In this document: positions 26,531 to 35,320 of the stretch, one piece after another
Layout: each line of letters opens with the position of its first letter
How positions within the stretch are numbered: the first letter of the stretch is position 1
Assembly: GCA_910578495.1 (NCBI GenBank)
Contig: CAJTRE010000007.1
Span: 1-64,000 of the forward strand
Direction: 5' to 3'
Origin: an uncultured Dorea sp.
GTDB lineage: Bacteria; Bacillota; Clostridia; Lachnospirales; Lachnospiraceae
Length of the DNA stretch: 64,000 nucleotides
Notes under the pieces: generated by a model
Told to the model about the DNA's origin: nothing
Database searches by the model: none
The model's input: only the letters and a program-made list of their open reading frames with translations
Position numbers and translations under genes: made by a program

Positions 26531-27904
26531 ATGAAAAAGGGACAGATATACGAAGGCGTGATAGAATCTGTAGATTTTCCGAATAAAGGGAAGGTATTCC
26601 TGCAGGAAGAGGAGAAGAGTGTAATTGTAAAAAATGGACTTCCGGGACAAAAAGTCCGTTTTTCAGTAAATAAAGTGAGAAAAGAGAAAGCAGAAGGAAG
26701 AATTTTAGAAGTTCTTGAAAAAACTCCGGTAGAAATAACGCCTATCTGTCCACATTTTGGAGCGTGTGGTGGATGTACCTATCAGAATCTGCCTTACGAA
26801 GAACAAGTTCGTCTGAAAGAGTCTCAGATTAGAACTATGATGGACAAGGCGGTGGAAGGAGATTATGTATGGGAGGGCGTTATTGAAAGTCCTCTGAAAC
26901 AGGCGTACCGCAATAAGATGGAATTTTCGTTTGGGGATGAGTATAAGGACGGTCCGCTTGCTCTTGGTATGCATAAGAGAGGAAGTTTTCATGATATTGT
27001 AAATGTAGAGCAGTGTCAGATTGTGGATGAAGACTACCGTAAGATTTTAAAAGCAACGCTGGCATGGGCAAGAGAGAGCAGTTTACCATATTATCATCGC
27101 ATGAGACATGAGGGATATTTTCGACATTTGCTTGTCCGTAAAGCGGTAAAGACAGGAGAAATCCTGATTGATCTCGTGACCACGGCTCAAGAGCCTTACG
27201 TGTTGGAGGCAGATTTGAACCGTTGGAGCGAGTCTTTAAAAGCTCTTTCTTTGGAAGGGAAAATTGTCGGAATCCTACATACTTGTAACGATAGCGTAGC
27301 AGATGTAGTAAAAGACGAGGGTACGAAGATTCTTTACGGCAAGGATTATTTCTATGAAGAATTGTTAGGACTTAAATTCAAGATTACGCCATTTTCTTTC
27401 TTCCAGACCAATTCTCTGGGGGCTGAGGTATTGTATGAGAAGGCAAGAGAGTATATTGGTGAGACAAAAGATAAGGTGGTTTTTGATCTGTACAGTGGAA
27501 CGGGAACCATTGCTCAGATATTGGCTCCAGTTGCTGGAAAGGTAGTGGGGGTTGAGATTGTCGAGGAGGCTGTAGAAGCCGCCAAAGACAATGCCAGACT
27601 TAATGGACTTGATAACTGTACATTCTGGGCAGGAGATGTATTGAAAGTGATTGATGAGCTGGGAGAAGTGCCGGATCTTATTGTGTTAGATCCGCCGAGA
27701 GATGGTGTGAATCCGAAAGCTCTTCGGAAAATTATTGATTTCGGTGTAGAAAGAATGGTGTACATTGCATGTAAGCCGACCAGCTTTGCAAGAGATTTGG
27801 AAATGTTGCAGGGGAGAGGGTATAAGGTGGAGCGTATGGTGTGTGTAGACCTTTTTCCGGGCACAGTGCATGTGGAGACGTGCGTCCTTTTGGGTAGGAA
27901 ATAG
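26531..27904 (+). CDS. rlmD: 23S rRNA (uracil-C5)-methyltransferase RlmD
   Basis: A 457-residue SAM-dependent enzyme that methylates a conserved uracil of 23S rRNA. An N-terminal TRAM domain (1-60) binds RNA. The iron-sulfur cysteines sit in CPHFGACGGC and a later Cys (EQCQ). SAM motifs are DLYSGTGT and DPPRDG, and the catalytic Cys is in ACKPTSFARDL. The last codons coincide with the boundary between core genes and the mobile island; 3' ends of this gene are known integration sites for Firmicutes mobile elements. The enzyme itself looks complete. Confidence 0.92.
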   Translation: MKKGQIYEGVIESVDFPNKGKVFLQEEEKSVIVKNGLPGQKVRFSVNKVRKEKAEGRILEVLEKTPVEITPICPHFGACGGCTYQNLPYEEQVRLKESQIRTMMDKAVEGDYVWEGVIESPLKQAYRNKMEFSFGDEYKDGPLALGMHKRGSFHDIVNVEQCQIVDEDYRKILKATLAWARESSLPYYHRMRHEGYFRHLLVRKAVKTGEILIDLVTTAQEPYVLEADLNRWSESLKALSLEGKIVGILHTCNDSVADVVKDEGTKILYGKDYFYEELLGLKFKITPFSFFQTNSLGAEVLYEKAREYIGETKDKVVFDLYSGTGTIAQILAPVAGKVVGVEIVEEAVEAAKDNARLNGLDNCTFWAGDVLKVIDELGEVPDLIVLDPPRDGVNPKALRKIIDFGVERMVYIACKPTSFARDLEMLQGRGYKVERMVCVDLFPGTVHVETCVLLGRK

Positions 27905-27906
27905 TA

Positions 27907-28190
27907 ACACCGCCGAAACAGTCTATGCGTATGTTGATTATGAGCCGAAAGACAGCGAGTATTTGAAAGACGTAAAAGGCTGTGCAACTTATACGGAAAT
28001 CAAAGAATGGATAAAATCAGAGTATGATTTAAAGGTATCGTCTTTGTATGTGGCGCAGATAAAAGACAAGTGCGGTATTGAAAAGCGTCTGAATTATAAT
28101 ATGGGCGAAAATAAAAGCCATGTGCCGAAATGCCCGCCGGAGAAAGAAAAAGCGATTGTGGCGGCGTTTCAGTATTTTAACATGATATAA
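27907..28190 (+). pseudogene. Orphan C-terminal module of an RlmD/mobile-element protein
   Basis: Directly after the rlmD stop, another frame stays open for about 94 codons and reads as a conserved C-terminal extension found on some RlmD and mobile-element proteins (TYTEIKEWI, SSLYVAQIKDKCGI, then NYN, CPPEKEKAI and a final FNMI). There is no start codon in the coding part; the only upstream ATG lies out of frame inside rlmD. It is either the tail of an element-borne protein left after integration at rlmD, or an rlmD tail cut off by a frameshift. Confidence 0.6.
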
Positions 28191-28204
28191 AATTTACAGT
28201 GTGG

Positions 28205-28232
28205 AAAAGTGAGCCGGGAGGTTCACTTTTTT
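28205..28232 (+). terminator. Hairpin terminator
   Basis: AAAAGTGAGCC (28205-28215) pairs with GGTTCACTTTT (28220-28230, one G-T pair), followed by more Ts. Confidence 0.7.
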
Positions 28233-28314
28233 CCTGTATTTCTTTTTGCATTTACGCTCTTTTCTAATCTGTGAAATAAATAGTCGGGTGCTTTTTAAAA
28301 AGGAGCATGACCGA

Positions 28315-28797
28315 ATGAATAAATATTTTGCAGGAGTAAAAACAGTTGAAGAATTGCGTCAAAAGTACAGAGAGTTGTTGAAAAAATATCATCCCGATAA
28401 TGAGGGCGGCAGTGTGGAAATCACACAGGAAATCAATGCAGAATATGACCGCTTATTTGACGTTCTAAGCAAAGAAAAGCACGCAGACAAGGAAACCCCT
28501 AAGTATGATTATCAAGCCGAGAATGACGCTTTTAAGGCGGTCATAAATACGATTATATCGTATAACATGGAAATTGAATTGATAGGCAACTGGATATGGT
28601 GCTTTGACTGTTTCGCTTATAAAGACAGGCTCAAAGAGCTGGGCTTTAAGTTTGCGCCTAAGAAAAAGGCGTGGACGTGGCATTTTGGCGATTATGTGAG
28701 ATACCATAAGGGAGAAGTATCACTTGATGAAATCCGGCAGAAATACGGTTCCAAGAAAGTCGGTGGCAAATCATCCAAACAGTATGCCATCGGCTGA
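28315..28797 (+). CDS. J-domain protein of a mobile element
   Basis: A 160-residue soluble protein. Residues 5-60 form a J domain with the HPD tripeptide (KKYHPDNEGG), which stimulates Hsp70 ATPase activity. Residues 80-150 (WIWCFDCFAYKDRLKELGFKF, then KKKAWTWHFGD) match a domain common on Firmicutes conjugative and mobilizable elements. GGAG 9 bases upstream supports the ATG at 28315. A role in element maintenance or in recruiting host DnaK is inferred from context. Confidence 0.75.
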   Translation: MNKYFAGVKTVEELRQKYRELLKKYHPDNEGGSVEITQEINAEYDRLFDVLSKEKHADKETPKYDYQAENDAFKAVINTIISYNMEIELIGNWIWCFDCFAYKDRLKELGFKFAPKKKAWTWHFGDYVRYHKGEVSLDEIRQKYGSKKVGGKSSKQYAIG

Positions 28798-28844
28798 CAG
28801 CAGGAGAAAGGCTTGATTTTTATGTGCTTTGAGCATTGCGTAAA

Positions 28845-28885
28845 CAAACATGATCTGCGATACTCCGTATCGCAGACCATGTTTG
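28845..28885. terminator. Bidirectional terminator between J-domain and relaxase genes
   Basis: A 19-bp stem: CAAACATGATCTGCGATAC (28845-28863) pairs with the segment at 28867-28885 with one G-T wobble and a 3-base loop. T-rich sequence follows, between convergent genes. Confidence 0.75.
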
Positions 28886-28896
28886 CTTTTAACGAC

Positions 28897-30210
28897 CTAT
28901 GCTGAAAAATTGTAGCCAGTTCTAGTCGGAAACGTATTTGTTGTAACGTTGCCAATCTTTGTGTCTGCCATTTTTAAACGCTGTTCCCGAATCTCCAATG
29001 CTTCCAGCCTTTGGACGGTTCTATTATCCCAACAGTGTTTTTTAAAGAGTTCAAACCATTTTTCGATATTTCTACGGTTATGCTTTCCTGTCTTTCTGTC
29101 TTGCTTCCCAATAAACTCTAAGAAATTATCTTCTAAGCCCTTTTCTTCTGAAAGAATCTCATAACAGACATTGATTGCGTCATATGCTTTTTGGAGCATT
29201 TCCTCCGCATCTGATTCCATTTTTTTTGCTTTTGCTGTTTCTTCCTCAATGGCTTTTAATTGTGTCTGCACGTCCGCTTTTTCGCGCTCCAATGCTGCCT
29301 GTTGCGTGTTCATTGCCACACGTTCTTTTTCTAATTCTTCCTGCTGGATTTTAGCTTTTTCCCTCAATCCATAAATTGTTTTTTCAATCATGTCCAGTTC
29401 ACTCTGTCTATACTTCATGTTAATTGCCTCCATTCTTAAACTAAATTCTCTATCAGACAGCTCTTTGAGCTGGTCTGGTGTTAAGCCTTGTTGGTGCCAC
29501 TCACCGTTTTTGTCATAATACCCGGCGAGGTGTTCATCAATGGGCTTGTTTTCTAATTCAATGTTATAATTCCTTTTCAGTAATTCTTTTCGGATTTGTT
29601 TATGTAATCCGGCTAATTGTTTTGGATTCCGAAAAAATTTGGTTTGTGAAATCGTGCATTTGATTTCATCATTTTTTTGTAATTCATGGCAAGGGACAAA
29701 ACAAATATGTAAGTGAGGATTCGTTTCGTCCTTGTGAACTGAAAAACCAGTGATATTGTCTGCTCCAAACTGTTCTTCCAAAATTGCAATCACATCCCAC
29801 ATCCAAGTGTTTTCATGTTCAGCAATAGAATCATTATCAAGTTGGACTACTAATGGACGGACAACCACGGTATCATTTTTTCCCTTAGCGGAGATTCTCG
29901 CCCCATGCTCTTTTGCGTATTCAACACGTCTGTGAATAGCGTCTGCCATATCTTTTGAATGGCTTGTTTCCTGCCATTGTCCATTTTCATCCTTGTAATA
30001 GGATTCGTTTTCTAATGTGAGGTCAGAATTAATGTCGGGGTTGCTATGCTGTACCTCACAACCATTCATTTTATCTGTACCTCTGTCAATATGCCTGATA
30101 TATCCAATAATACCGCCATAACCTGTTTTACTTGTTTTTGTACTCGTGTATCTTCCAGAAAAATGAATCTTTTGGCTTGTGTCAAAACTCAAATATCCAA
30201 TGTTAATCAC
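28897..30210 (-). CDS. MobV-type plasmid recombination/mobilization relaxase (Pre/Mob)
   Basis: A 437-residue relaxase of the Pre/Mob (MobV) family, which nicks an origin of transfer and leads the strand during mobilization. The metal-binding signature HxDExxPHxH is seen as HKDETNPHLH (159-168). The N-terminal SFDTSQKIHFSGRYTS and GGIIGYIRHIDRG are family features. Residues about 240-340 form a coiled coil. The start is taken at a GTG; the GAGG next to it is too close for an ideal ribosome site, so the true start is uncertain. The DNA just upstream holds a candidate oriT. Confidence 0.85.
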   Translation of the reverse strand: MINIGYLSFDTSQKIHFSGRYTSTKTSKTGYGGIIGYIRHIDRGTDKMNGCEVQHSNPDINSDLTLENESYYKDENGQWQETSHSKDMADAIHRRVEYAKEHGARISAKGKNDTVVVRPLVVQLDNDSIAEHENTWMWDVIAILEEQFGADNITGFSVHKDETNPHLHICFVPCHELQKNDEIKCTISQTKFFRNPKQLAGLHKQIRKELLKRNYNIELENKPIDEHLAGYYDKNGEWHQQGLTPDQLKELSDREFSLRMEAINMKYRQSELDMIEKTIYGLREKAKIQQEELEKERVAMNTQQAALEREKADVQTQLKAIEEETAKAKKMESDAEEMLQKAYDAINVCYEILSEEKGLEDNFLEFIGKQDRKTGKHNRRNIEKWFELFKKHCWDNRTVQRLEALEIREQRLKMADTKIGNVTTNTFPTRTGYNFSA

Positions 30211-30571
30211 CTCATTTCTTACTTGTTATATCTTAATGATAAATCATAATTTTGATAATGCAACCCCTCTGTCAAGTGTTTTTTGAAAAAATTTTCTGTA
30301 TTTTTCTCCGTTTATGTTCCGTTTTTTGCTAGGTTGTGCAGTTATTTCCGATAGGTTTTGACTTCCCCGAAAAGGTATCTCTTTGCGTCCGCTGTAGCAA
30401 ATTACATCGAAATAAATTTCGATAATTTGCAAAGGGGGCGTTGCACTCCCTTTTGAATCCCCTGCTTTTGTTGACCCGGCACGGTATCTCTTTTTTCCTG
30501 TTCGGTATCTATGGCGATAAGTTATAATTAAGGAATCGGGTGCAAAAGCAAAAAAGAAAGGAACTGATACT
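30211..30571. other. Non-coding region upstream of the relaxase, candidate oriT
   Basis: No gene is seen. The stretch holds a stem-loop at 30397-30430 (a 14-bp stem with a 2-base bulge and TAAA loop), a second short inverted repeat AAAGGG/CCCTTT (30431-30436 and 30448-30453), and three GGTATCT boxes. A TATAAT-like box near 30524 may drive the small gene at 30572. MobV origins of transfer usually lie directly upstream of mob and contain such inverted repeats, so oriT is a reasonable guess. Confidence 0.45.
30397..30430. repeat. Inverted repeat, candidate oriT stem-loop
   Basis: GCAAATTACATCGAAA (30397-30412), loop TAAA, then TTTCGATAATTTGC (30417-30430). The arms pair except for a 2-base bulge. 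Confidence 0.6.
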
Positions 30572-30808
30572 ATGAATGAAAAATATTTAGAATCCGCAAT
30601 GCTTTTCGCACGTTTGTATGGCATTGCTGAAACCCCCAATCCGTGGACAAATATTGATAATGAGAAATTTGTTGGCATGATAAAAGAATGGACGGATGAA
30701 TTTGTAAATGTGGAAAATGGGGATGTTCTGAAATTCTTTGAATGGAAAATTTCACAAAAAAAGGTAGAGTATGCTGATTATATCAAGAATCAACCGCCCT
30801 GCCTTTAA
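30572..30808 (+). CDS. Small mobile-element protein, unknown function
   Basis: A 78-residue, mainly helical, acidic protein with no membrane segment or known motif. AAAGGAAC lies 9 bases before the ATG. It lies divergent from the relaxase and overlaps the end of the Xre gene on the other strand by 4 bases, so its expression is plausible. No function is recognised. Confidence 0.55.
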   Translation: MNEKYLESAMLFARLYGIAETPNPWTNIDNEKFVGMIKEWTDEFVNVENGDVLKFFEWKISQKKVEYADYIKNQPPCL

Positions 30809-31011
30809 TTATCTTCTATTCTGTATTCTAATATGTCTGACACCTGACATTCTAATATTTCACAAAGCAGGTTCAGAGTTTTTGTTGTAATGTCTTTTCC
30901 ATGTTTCATTCTGTGTAACGTGTTCGCCGGAACGCCATGCTTAAAGATAAGGGCATATTCTGTAATGCCTTTTTGCAAAAGGGTATTGTAAAAGGGCTGA
31001 TACGAAATCAT
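30805..31011 (-). CDS. Small Xre-family helix-turn-helix regulator
   Basis: A 68-residue Cro/C1-type DNA-binding protein that is essentially a single HTH domain (GITEYALIFKHGVPANTLHRM as helices 2-3 in part, then TLNLLCEILECQVSDIL). AGGAG 8 bases before the ATG at 31011 fixes the start. Such single-domain regulators control mobile-element or toxin genes. It is divergent from the Ig-like protein gene and may repress that promoter. Confidence 0.82.
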   Translation of the reverse strand: MISYQPFYNTLLQKGITEYALIFKHGVPANTLHRMKHGKDITTKTLNLLCEILECQVSDILEYRIEDN

Positions 31012-31059
31012 GTGAAAATCTCCTCTCGACTTTCTAAAAATCATACCATGCTCAATCTG

Positions 31060-31088
31060 TTGACTATGCCTAAAACATAGAGTATAAT
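31060..31088 (+). promoter_or_regulatory. Promoter of the Ig-like secreted protein gene
   Basis: TTGACT (31060-31065) and TATAAT (31083-31088) with an exact 17-base spacer, close to consensus, about 85 bases before the start codon. Confidence 0.8.
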
Positions 31089-31172
31089 TCGTGTTAAGGA
31101 GAATCCTATCGAAAACGAGAAGATTTTCACAAAAATGAAATTTTTGCATATATCAAAGAAAGGGGAATCATT

Positions 31173-31997
31173 ATGAAGAACATCATCAAAAAATCAATCA
31201 CAACTGTAATCATTTTCGCTATGGCTTTGACGCTGGCTATGCCTGTGACAGCACAGGCGAAAGCAAATCCAAAGCTGAACAAGACGAAAATCACCGTAAA
31301 CGTGAAGAAATCCTATCAGCTAAAGGTCACTGGAACAAAAAAGAAAGCCAAATGGACAACTTCTAATAAGAAAGTCGCTACTGTATCGAAAAACGGTAAA
31401 GTGACCGCCAAAAAGAAAGGCTCTGCAACTATCACAGCAAAAATAAATAAAAAGACTTATAAATGCAAGGTGACAGTCACAGAGCCGGCACCAAAGCTGA
31501 ATAAAAGCAAAGTGACGCTGACTATCACGAATAAAAAGACAAATCCTGCTGTCCAGCTTAAAGTAGCAAATACTTATGGAAAGAAAGTGACATGGTATAC
31601 CAGCAACAAAAAAGTTGCAACGGTAAGCAAGAGCGGAAAGGTCGTTGCGAAGAAGAAAGGCTCTGTTGTGATAAGGGCAAAGGTTGGCACAAAGACGTTG
31701 ACTTGTAAGGTTACTGTCAAAGATAGCAGGAAACCGAGTAAGCCAGGTCCGGCTCCGAAACCTATTGAGTGTCAGCATAAATGGGTTGGGAAAGAGAAGG
31801 TTGTAGGGTATAAAATTGCATGTTCTTGCGGATTGACATTCGATAGTCGAGAAGGCTGGAATGAACATAACATCAACGCTATGATGAACGGTGAACAAGG
31901 CCACGGAAGTTCCTCATTCGAAGTAGCCGAAACTTGGTTAGAATGTAAGAATTGCCATGCGACGAAAGATAAGAAAACAGGATATAGGTATGCATAA
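31173..31997 (+). CDS. Secreted protein with two Ig-like (BIG2) domains and a C-terminal Cys/His motif
   Basis: A 274-residue exported protein. The signal peptide spans residues 1-29 (cleavage near AQAKA). Two Lys-rich BIG2 domains (about 30-105 and 106-190) each contain WxTSNKKVATVSKxGKV. A Pro-rich linker follows, then a module with CSCGLTFDSREGW and CKNCH that looks like a divergent zinc site. No wall anchor is seen; the high Lys content would favour binding to wall polymers. AAAGGGG precedes the ATG, with a strong promoter upstream. Confidence 0.78.
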   Translation: MKNIIKKSITTVIIFAMALTLAMPVTAQAKANPKLNKTKITVNVKKSYQLKVTGTKKKAKWTTSNKKVATVSKNGKVTAKKKGSATITAKINKKTYKCKVTVTEPAPKLNKSKVTLTITNKKTNPAVQLKVANTYGKKVTWYTSNKKVATVSKSGKVVAKKKGSVVIRAKVGTKTLTCKVTVKDSRKPSKPGPAPKPIECQHKWVGKEKVVGYKIACSCGLTFDSREGWNEHNINAMMNGEQGHGSSSFEVAETWLECKNCHATKDKKTGYRYA

Positions 31998-31999
31998 AA

Positions 32000-32031
32000 A
32001 AACAGGAATCTCTTGACGGAGGTTCCTGTTT
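32000..32031 (+). terminator. Terminator after the Ig-like protein gene
   Basis: AAACAGGAA (32000-32008) pairs with TTCCTGTTT (32023-32031), followed by GATTTTT. Confidence 0.75.
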
Positions 32032-32040
32032 GATTTTTGC

Positions 32041-32731
32041 CTGGAATAATTGGGTGTGGTTTCCTGTAATTATTCCGGTAATTATATATTTTTGTCTACA
32101 ATTCTGTATGCAGAAAAAACACCCTGTAGACGCTGGAAGCCTTGCCAGCATTGGATAATCCTCTGTTTGTATACATTTTTCGGCATACTTTTATAGCAAA
32201 ATGGATTTTTTTAGTTATACCCACTAAAGCTTTTATTTCTCAAGGAATTATTGTATTTTTCAATGATTCTCCCCCTTTTTTCAACACGCACACATATGCC
32301 CGTGCAATAGGGCTTGTCCATACTGCACGGGCATTTCGGCGACGATTTCACCGCCAGACAGCCATTACAGACAGGTATACAGAAAGGGATTATTCAATAC
32401 TGGTAAGGCTTTCAGCGTCTACATTTTGGAAATCAATTTGTATACAGAATGCGTTACAGATGGGGGATAAAGGAAATTCCCTGTATACAGACTTGTGGAT
32501 TTCAACTGCTGAAACCTTGTTGTGGTTTACCTATTGTGCAATATTCACAATTATCAATCCTGCATGGTTTTGGAATAGACAAACAAAAATTTAGAATTTT
32601 TGATGTAATTTTTTGTGCAGTATTTATAAAAGCTGAAAATTTTAAATTTTTAAAATTAAGTTGCTCTTAGGCATCCTAAAAAGGCTGGTTTCTATTTACC
32701 AGCCTATATGCCTTTATTCAGGATATTTTCT
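32041..32731. other. Gene-poor 690-base stretch with GTATACAG repeats and hairpins
   Basis: No convincing gene is seen. Visible structure: a stem ATGCCCGTGCA/TGCACGGGCAT (32296-32306 and 32324-32334), three copies of GTATACAG (32375-32382, 32440-32447, 32483-32490) plus another GTATAC near 32169, and a terminator-like hairpin AGGCTGGT/ACCAGCCT (32682-32689 and 32698-32705) beside the IS110 stop. It could be an iteron-like region, an untranslated RNA or debris of the mobile element. Confidence 0.4.
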
Positions 32732-33935
32732 TTATGAATACAATTCGTTTACTCTTGCATAATAAATCCTCAAAAACTTGTTTAATCCAGCGATTTTAGC
32801 AAGTTTCTTATTCTTCCCTTCAGATTCTTTTTTCAAAATATACCGATAGACTGCTAGATTCTCTGGCTCCTTATGGCTCTTCAAAACCCTCATTATCTCA
32901 TATCCAACTTTCCTAAGCGTAGAGGAACCCCTTTTAGTTATCCTCCGATTACTTCCAACGAATTGCCCGGATTCGTATGGCGGCGGATCAATGCCGGCAT
33001 ATGCTGTAAGTGCTTTTGCGCTATGGAATCTTCTTACATCACCAATCTCTGCTATAAGTTTTGGCGGAAGAACATCTCTTACCCCTCCCATGACCCGCAC
33101 TGTTGAATATTCAGGTAACGTCTTTGTAAGTTCCTTCATTCGTGCTAAGATATGGGATAAGAAACTGTCAATGATCCTTAATACAGATACTGTCTCCCGT
33201 ACTAACATTTTGGTTGATGGAGTGCTGGAAACCAGCGTAGGAATACCATTAGATGCCAACTCATAGATTTCTGTTGATTTGGATTGGTTCTGATGGTATT
33301 TCCTTTCCCGTGCCCACTCCAGATAGGCAGACAGGAAATCTTCCCAACTCATAGAAGTGATCGTATCAAAATGCCAGAACACATCCACGAAATCACTGAG
33401 CTTATCTTTGTTATTCGCTTCATTCCAGCTTTTCAATAACTTTTTGATTCCAGGCATTGTATAATCCAAAACAAGTATCAATTCCTGAAGAGCCATTACA
33501 TGCAGCTCCATGTAATGCCGGTATCGGCGGCCTAACAGTTTTAATTCAACATATATTTCTTCATCACTTTCGTATTTTTGAAGTTTGAACCACTTATCAA
33601 TCCCATAGTTAGCAATTGTTATAGAATCCAATTTGTCTGTTTTTGCTCCTCTAATACTGTTGTCTTTGGCGTATTTTTTCATTGCATAAGGATTCACGAC
33701 TGCTATGAAATAACCTTTCCCCTGAAAGAAAGTAAGAATCGGGAGGTGATAAATCCCTGTTGCTTCCATCACGATTCGGATTTTTCCATCCAGCCACTGA
33801 AAAAGTTCTGCTAACAATTCCAATTCCTTTTCCATACGCATGGCTTCAAAGGGACTGCATACAATCTTCTCCATATGGTTTAAGAATACAGACCGTACTC
33901 TTCTCCTTTGAAACATCAATTCCTACACTTACCAT
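32732..33935 (-). pseudogene. IS110-family transposase, frameshifted near the N-terminus
   Basis: A DEDD recombinase of the IS110/IS1111 type. The true start is the ATG at 33935 (MVSVGIDVSK, with AAAGGTGG upstream), but one extra G at about 33866 shifts the frame after residue 23; removing it gives 400 residues. Catalytic acidic residues would be Asp7 (GIDVSK), Glu57 (VMEATG) and Asp100/Asp103 (KTDKLD). The C-terminal Tnp_20 domain has AGIDPPPYESG and the active Ser in KRGSSTLRK. The frame after the shift lacks the first catalytic Asp, so the element is probably dead unless ribosomes slip. Confidence 0.85.
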
Positions 33936-34531
33936 TCCATGACCACCTTTCTCATAAATAGTAATTGTTCCAGTCGAACTTATCACCATTCAGTTTAGTT
34001 GGTTACGCGGAAGCATGGTCCCTGCCTGCTTAATCGAATGTTTATAATAAGGGGATGGTTAACGGTTTTTTTACGAATGCGAAGATCCCAAAAAGCCGAC
34101 GTCAGACCAATTACTCCCCTTATTATAATAGAATAAGTGCAGATGTTAGAGTTAATTACTCTCCAACAACTACACTTTTATGGTACTAAACAAGCCGCAA
34201 ATGGCTTAAATAAAGGATATCGTTAAAAATAAAAGTGTCAAAGATTCGTGATTGTGGTGGTGTTTAAGTATTTTAACATAATGTGAGATTTTTGTTATGG
34301 AAATATGTAGTTGTTGAGTTTAAAAATCCATGATAATATAAGCATAGCAGTTGATAAGTTATGTGATTGTTTGGTGTGGTAACTTAACAATACAATGTAT
34401 ATTTAGAAACTGCTGTTTTATTTAAAAAAATTGGGATTTTTAAGAAAAAGTAATGATTTCATGTACTAAGAGTTAGCCGTCGCGCCAGCTACTTGATATA
34501 ATTCAACCAAAAACAAAAAAGGAGGACGACA
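33936..34531. other. Non-coding region upstream of the IS110 transposase and the methylase operon
   Basis: No gene is seen in this AT-rich stretch. The part next to the transposase holds a perfect 13-bp inverted repeat (34043-34055 and 34115-34127) and an imperfect stem at about 34136-34176. In IS110-group elements the DNA between the left end and the transposase start encodes the bridge RNA, so a structured RNA is expected here on the minus strand. The part nearer 34531 should hold the methylase promoter. The exact IS end was not found. Confidence 0.45.
34043..34127. repeat. Perfect 13-bp inverted repeat upstream of the IS110 transposase
   Basis: TATAATAAGGGGA (34043-34055) and TCCCCTTATTATA (34115-34127) are 59 bases apart and could pair into one large stem-loop, possibly part of the bridge RNA. 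Confidence 0.75.
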
Positions 34532-35320
34532 ATGAAAACTGACATTATTTATAATTCTTCTAGCGAAAATATGTCGCAAATTAATGATAAAAGTGTTAAA
34601 TTAGTGGTTACCTCTCCACCATACAACATTGATATTCAGTATGGTAATAAAACTTCTAAAGGACAAATAGTTAGTAGTAAAGGGTTAAAATATAAAGATG
34701 ATTTGGATGAAAATACCTATCGCAACATACTCAGAACTGTTTTTGGCGAATGCAAAAAGAAAATAACAGACGATGGTTCCATCTGGATTAATATTAAAAA
34801 CCGCGTAGATGATGGAGTAATAATTCCACCATTCTGGATTACGGATTATTTTGAAGATATGTATCTTAAGAATATCCTTATTTGGAACTTTGATTGGGGT
34901 GGTTCAACAAATAAAAGATTTGCACCAAGATATGAATATGTATTTTGGTTTGTAAAAGATAAAAAGAACTATACTTTTAATTTGAATGATGTTAAAGTAC
35001 CGGCTCTAAATTATCGTCCTGACAGATACAAAAGTCAGATGAAAAATCCGACAGATGTATGGCGAATTTCTATGGTTTCGGGTAATTTTGAAGAACGCAC
35101 TGAGCATCCGGCTCAATATCCAGAAAAACTTATAGAACGAATTATCTTAGCTGGAACAAATGAAAATGAACTTGTTTTAGACCCTTTTATGGGTAGTGGG
35201 ACCACTGCTGTTGTTGCAAAAAAATTGAACAGACACTATTTAGGTTACGAAACCATGAAAGAATACTGCGAGATAGCAGAAAATAGATTGGAAAAGGTTG
35301 GTGATAACAATGGCGATTGA
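34532..35320 (+). CDS. Beta-class DNA methyltransferase 1 (SPPY, probably N4-cytosine)
   Basis: A 262-residue SAM-dependent DNA methylase. The catalytic motif IV TSPPYN comes first (Ser28-Tyr31) and the SAM motif DPFMGSGTT comes near the C-terminus, the order of the beta class. SPPY is typical of N4-cytosine enzymes, though some N6-adenine enzymes also have it. AAGGAGG lies 8 bases before the ATG. It overlaps the second methylase by 11 bases, so both are coupled. Codon use is AT-rich compared with the core genes, suggesting acquisition. Confidence 0.88.
   Translation: MKTDIIYNSSSENMSQINDKSVKLVVTSPPYNIDIQYGNKTSKGQIVSSKGLKYKDDLDENTYRNILRTVFGECKKKITDDGSIWINIKNRVDDGVIIPPFWITDYFEDMYLKNILIWNFDWGGSTNKRFAPRYEYVFWFVKDKKNYTFNLNDVKVPALNYRPDRYKSQMKNPTDVWRISMVSGNFEERTEHPAQYPEKLIERIILAGTNENELVLDPFMGSGTTAVVAKKLNRHYLGYETMKEYCEIAENRLEKVGDNNGD

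Noticed and set aside
32142..32594. A 150-codon open frame on the plus strand in the gene-poor stretch
   Set aside because: No ribosome site, odd composition (many Phe, His, Arg, Thr), and it runs through hairpins and GTATACAG repeats; it looks like chance.
33866..33866. Programmed frameshift in the IS110 transposase
   Set aside because: No slippery heptamer is visible (GGAGAAGATT) and this family is not known to use frameshifting; a lesion is simpler.
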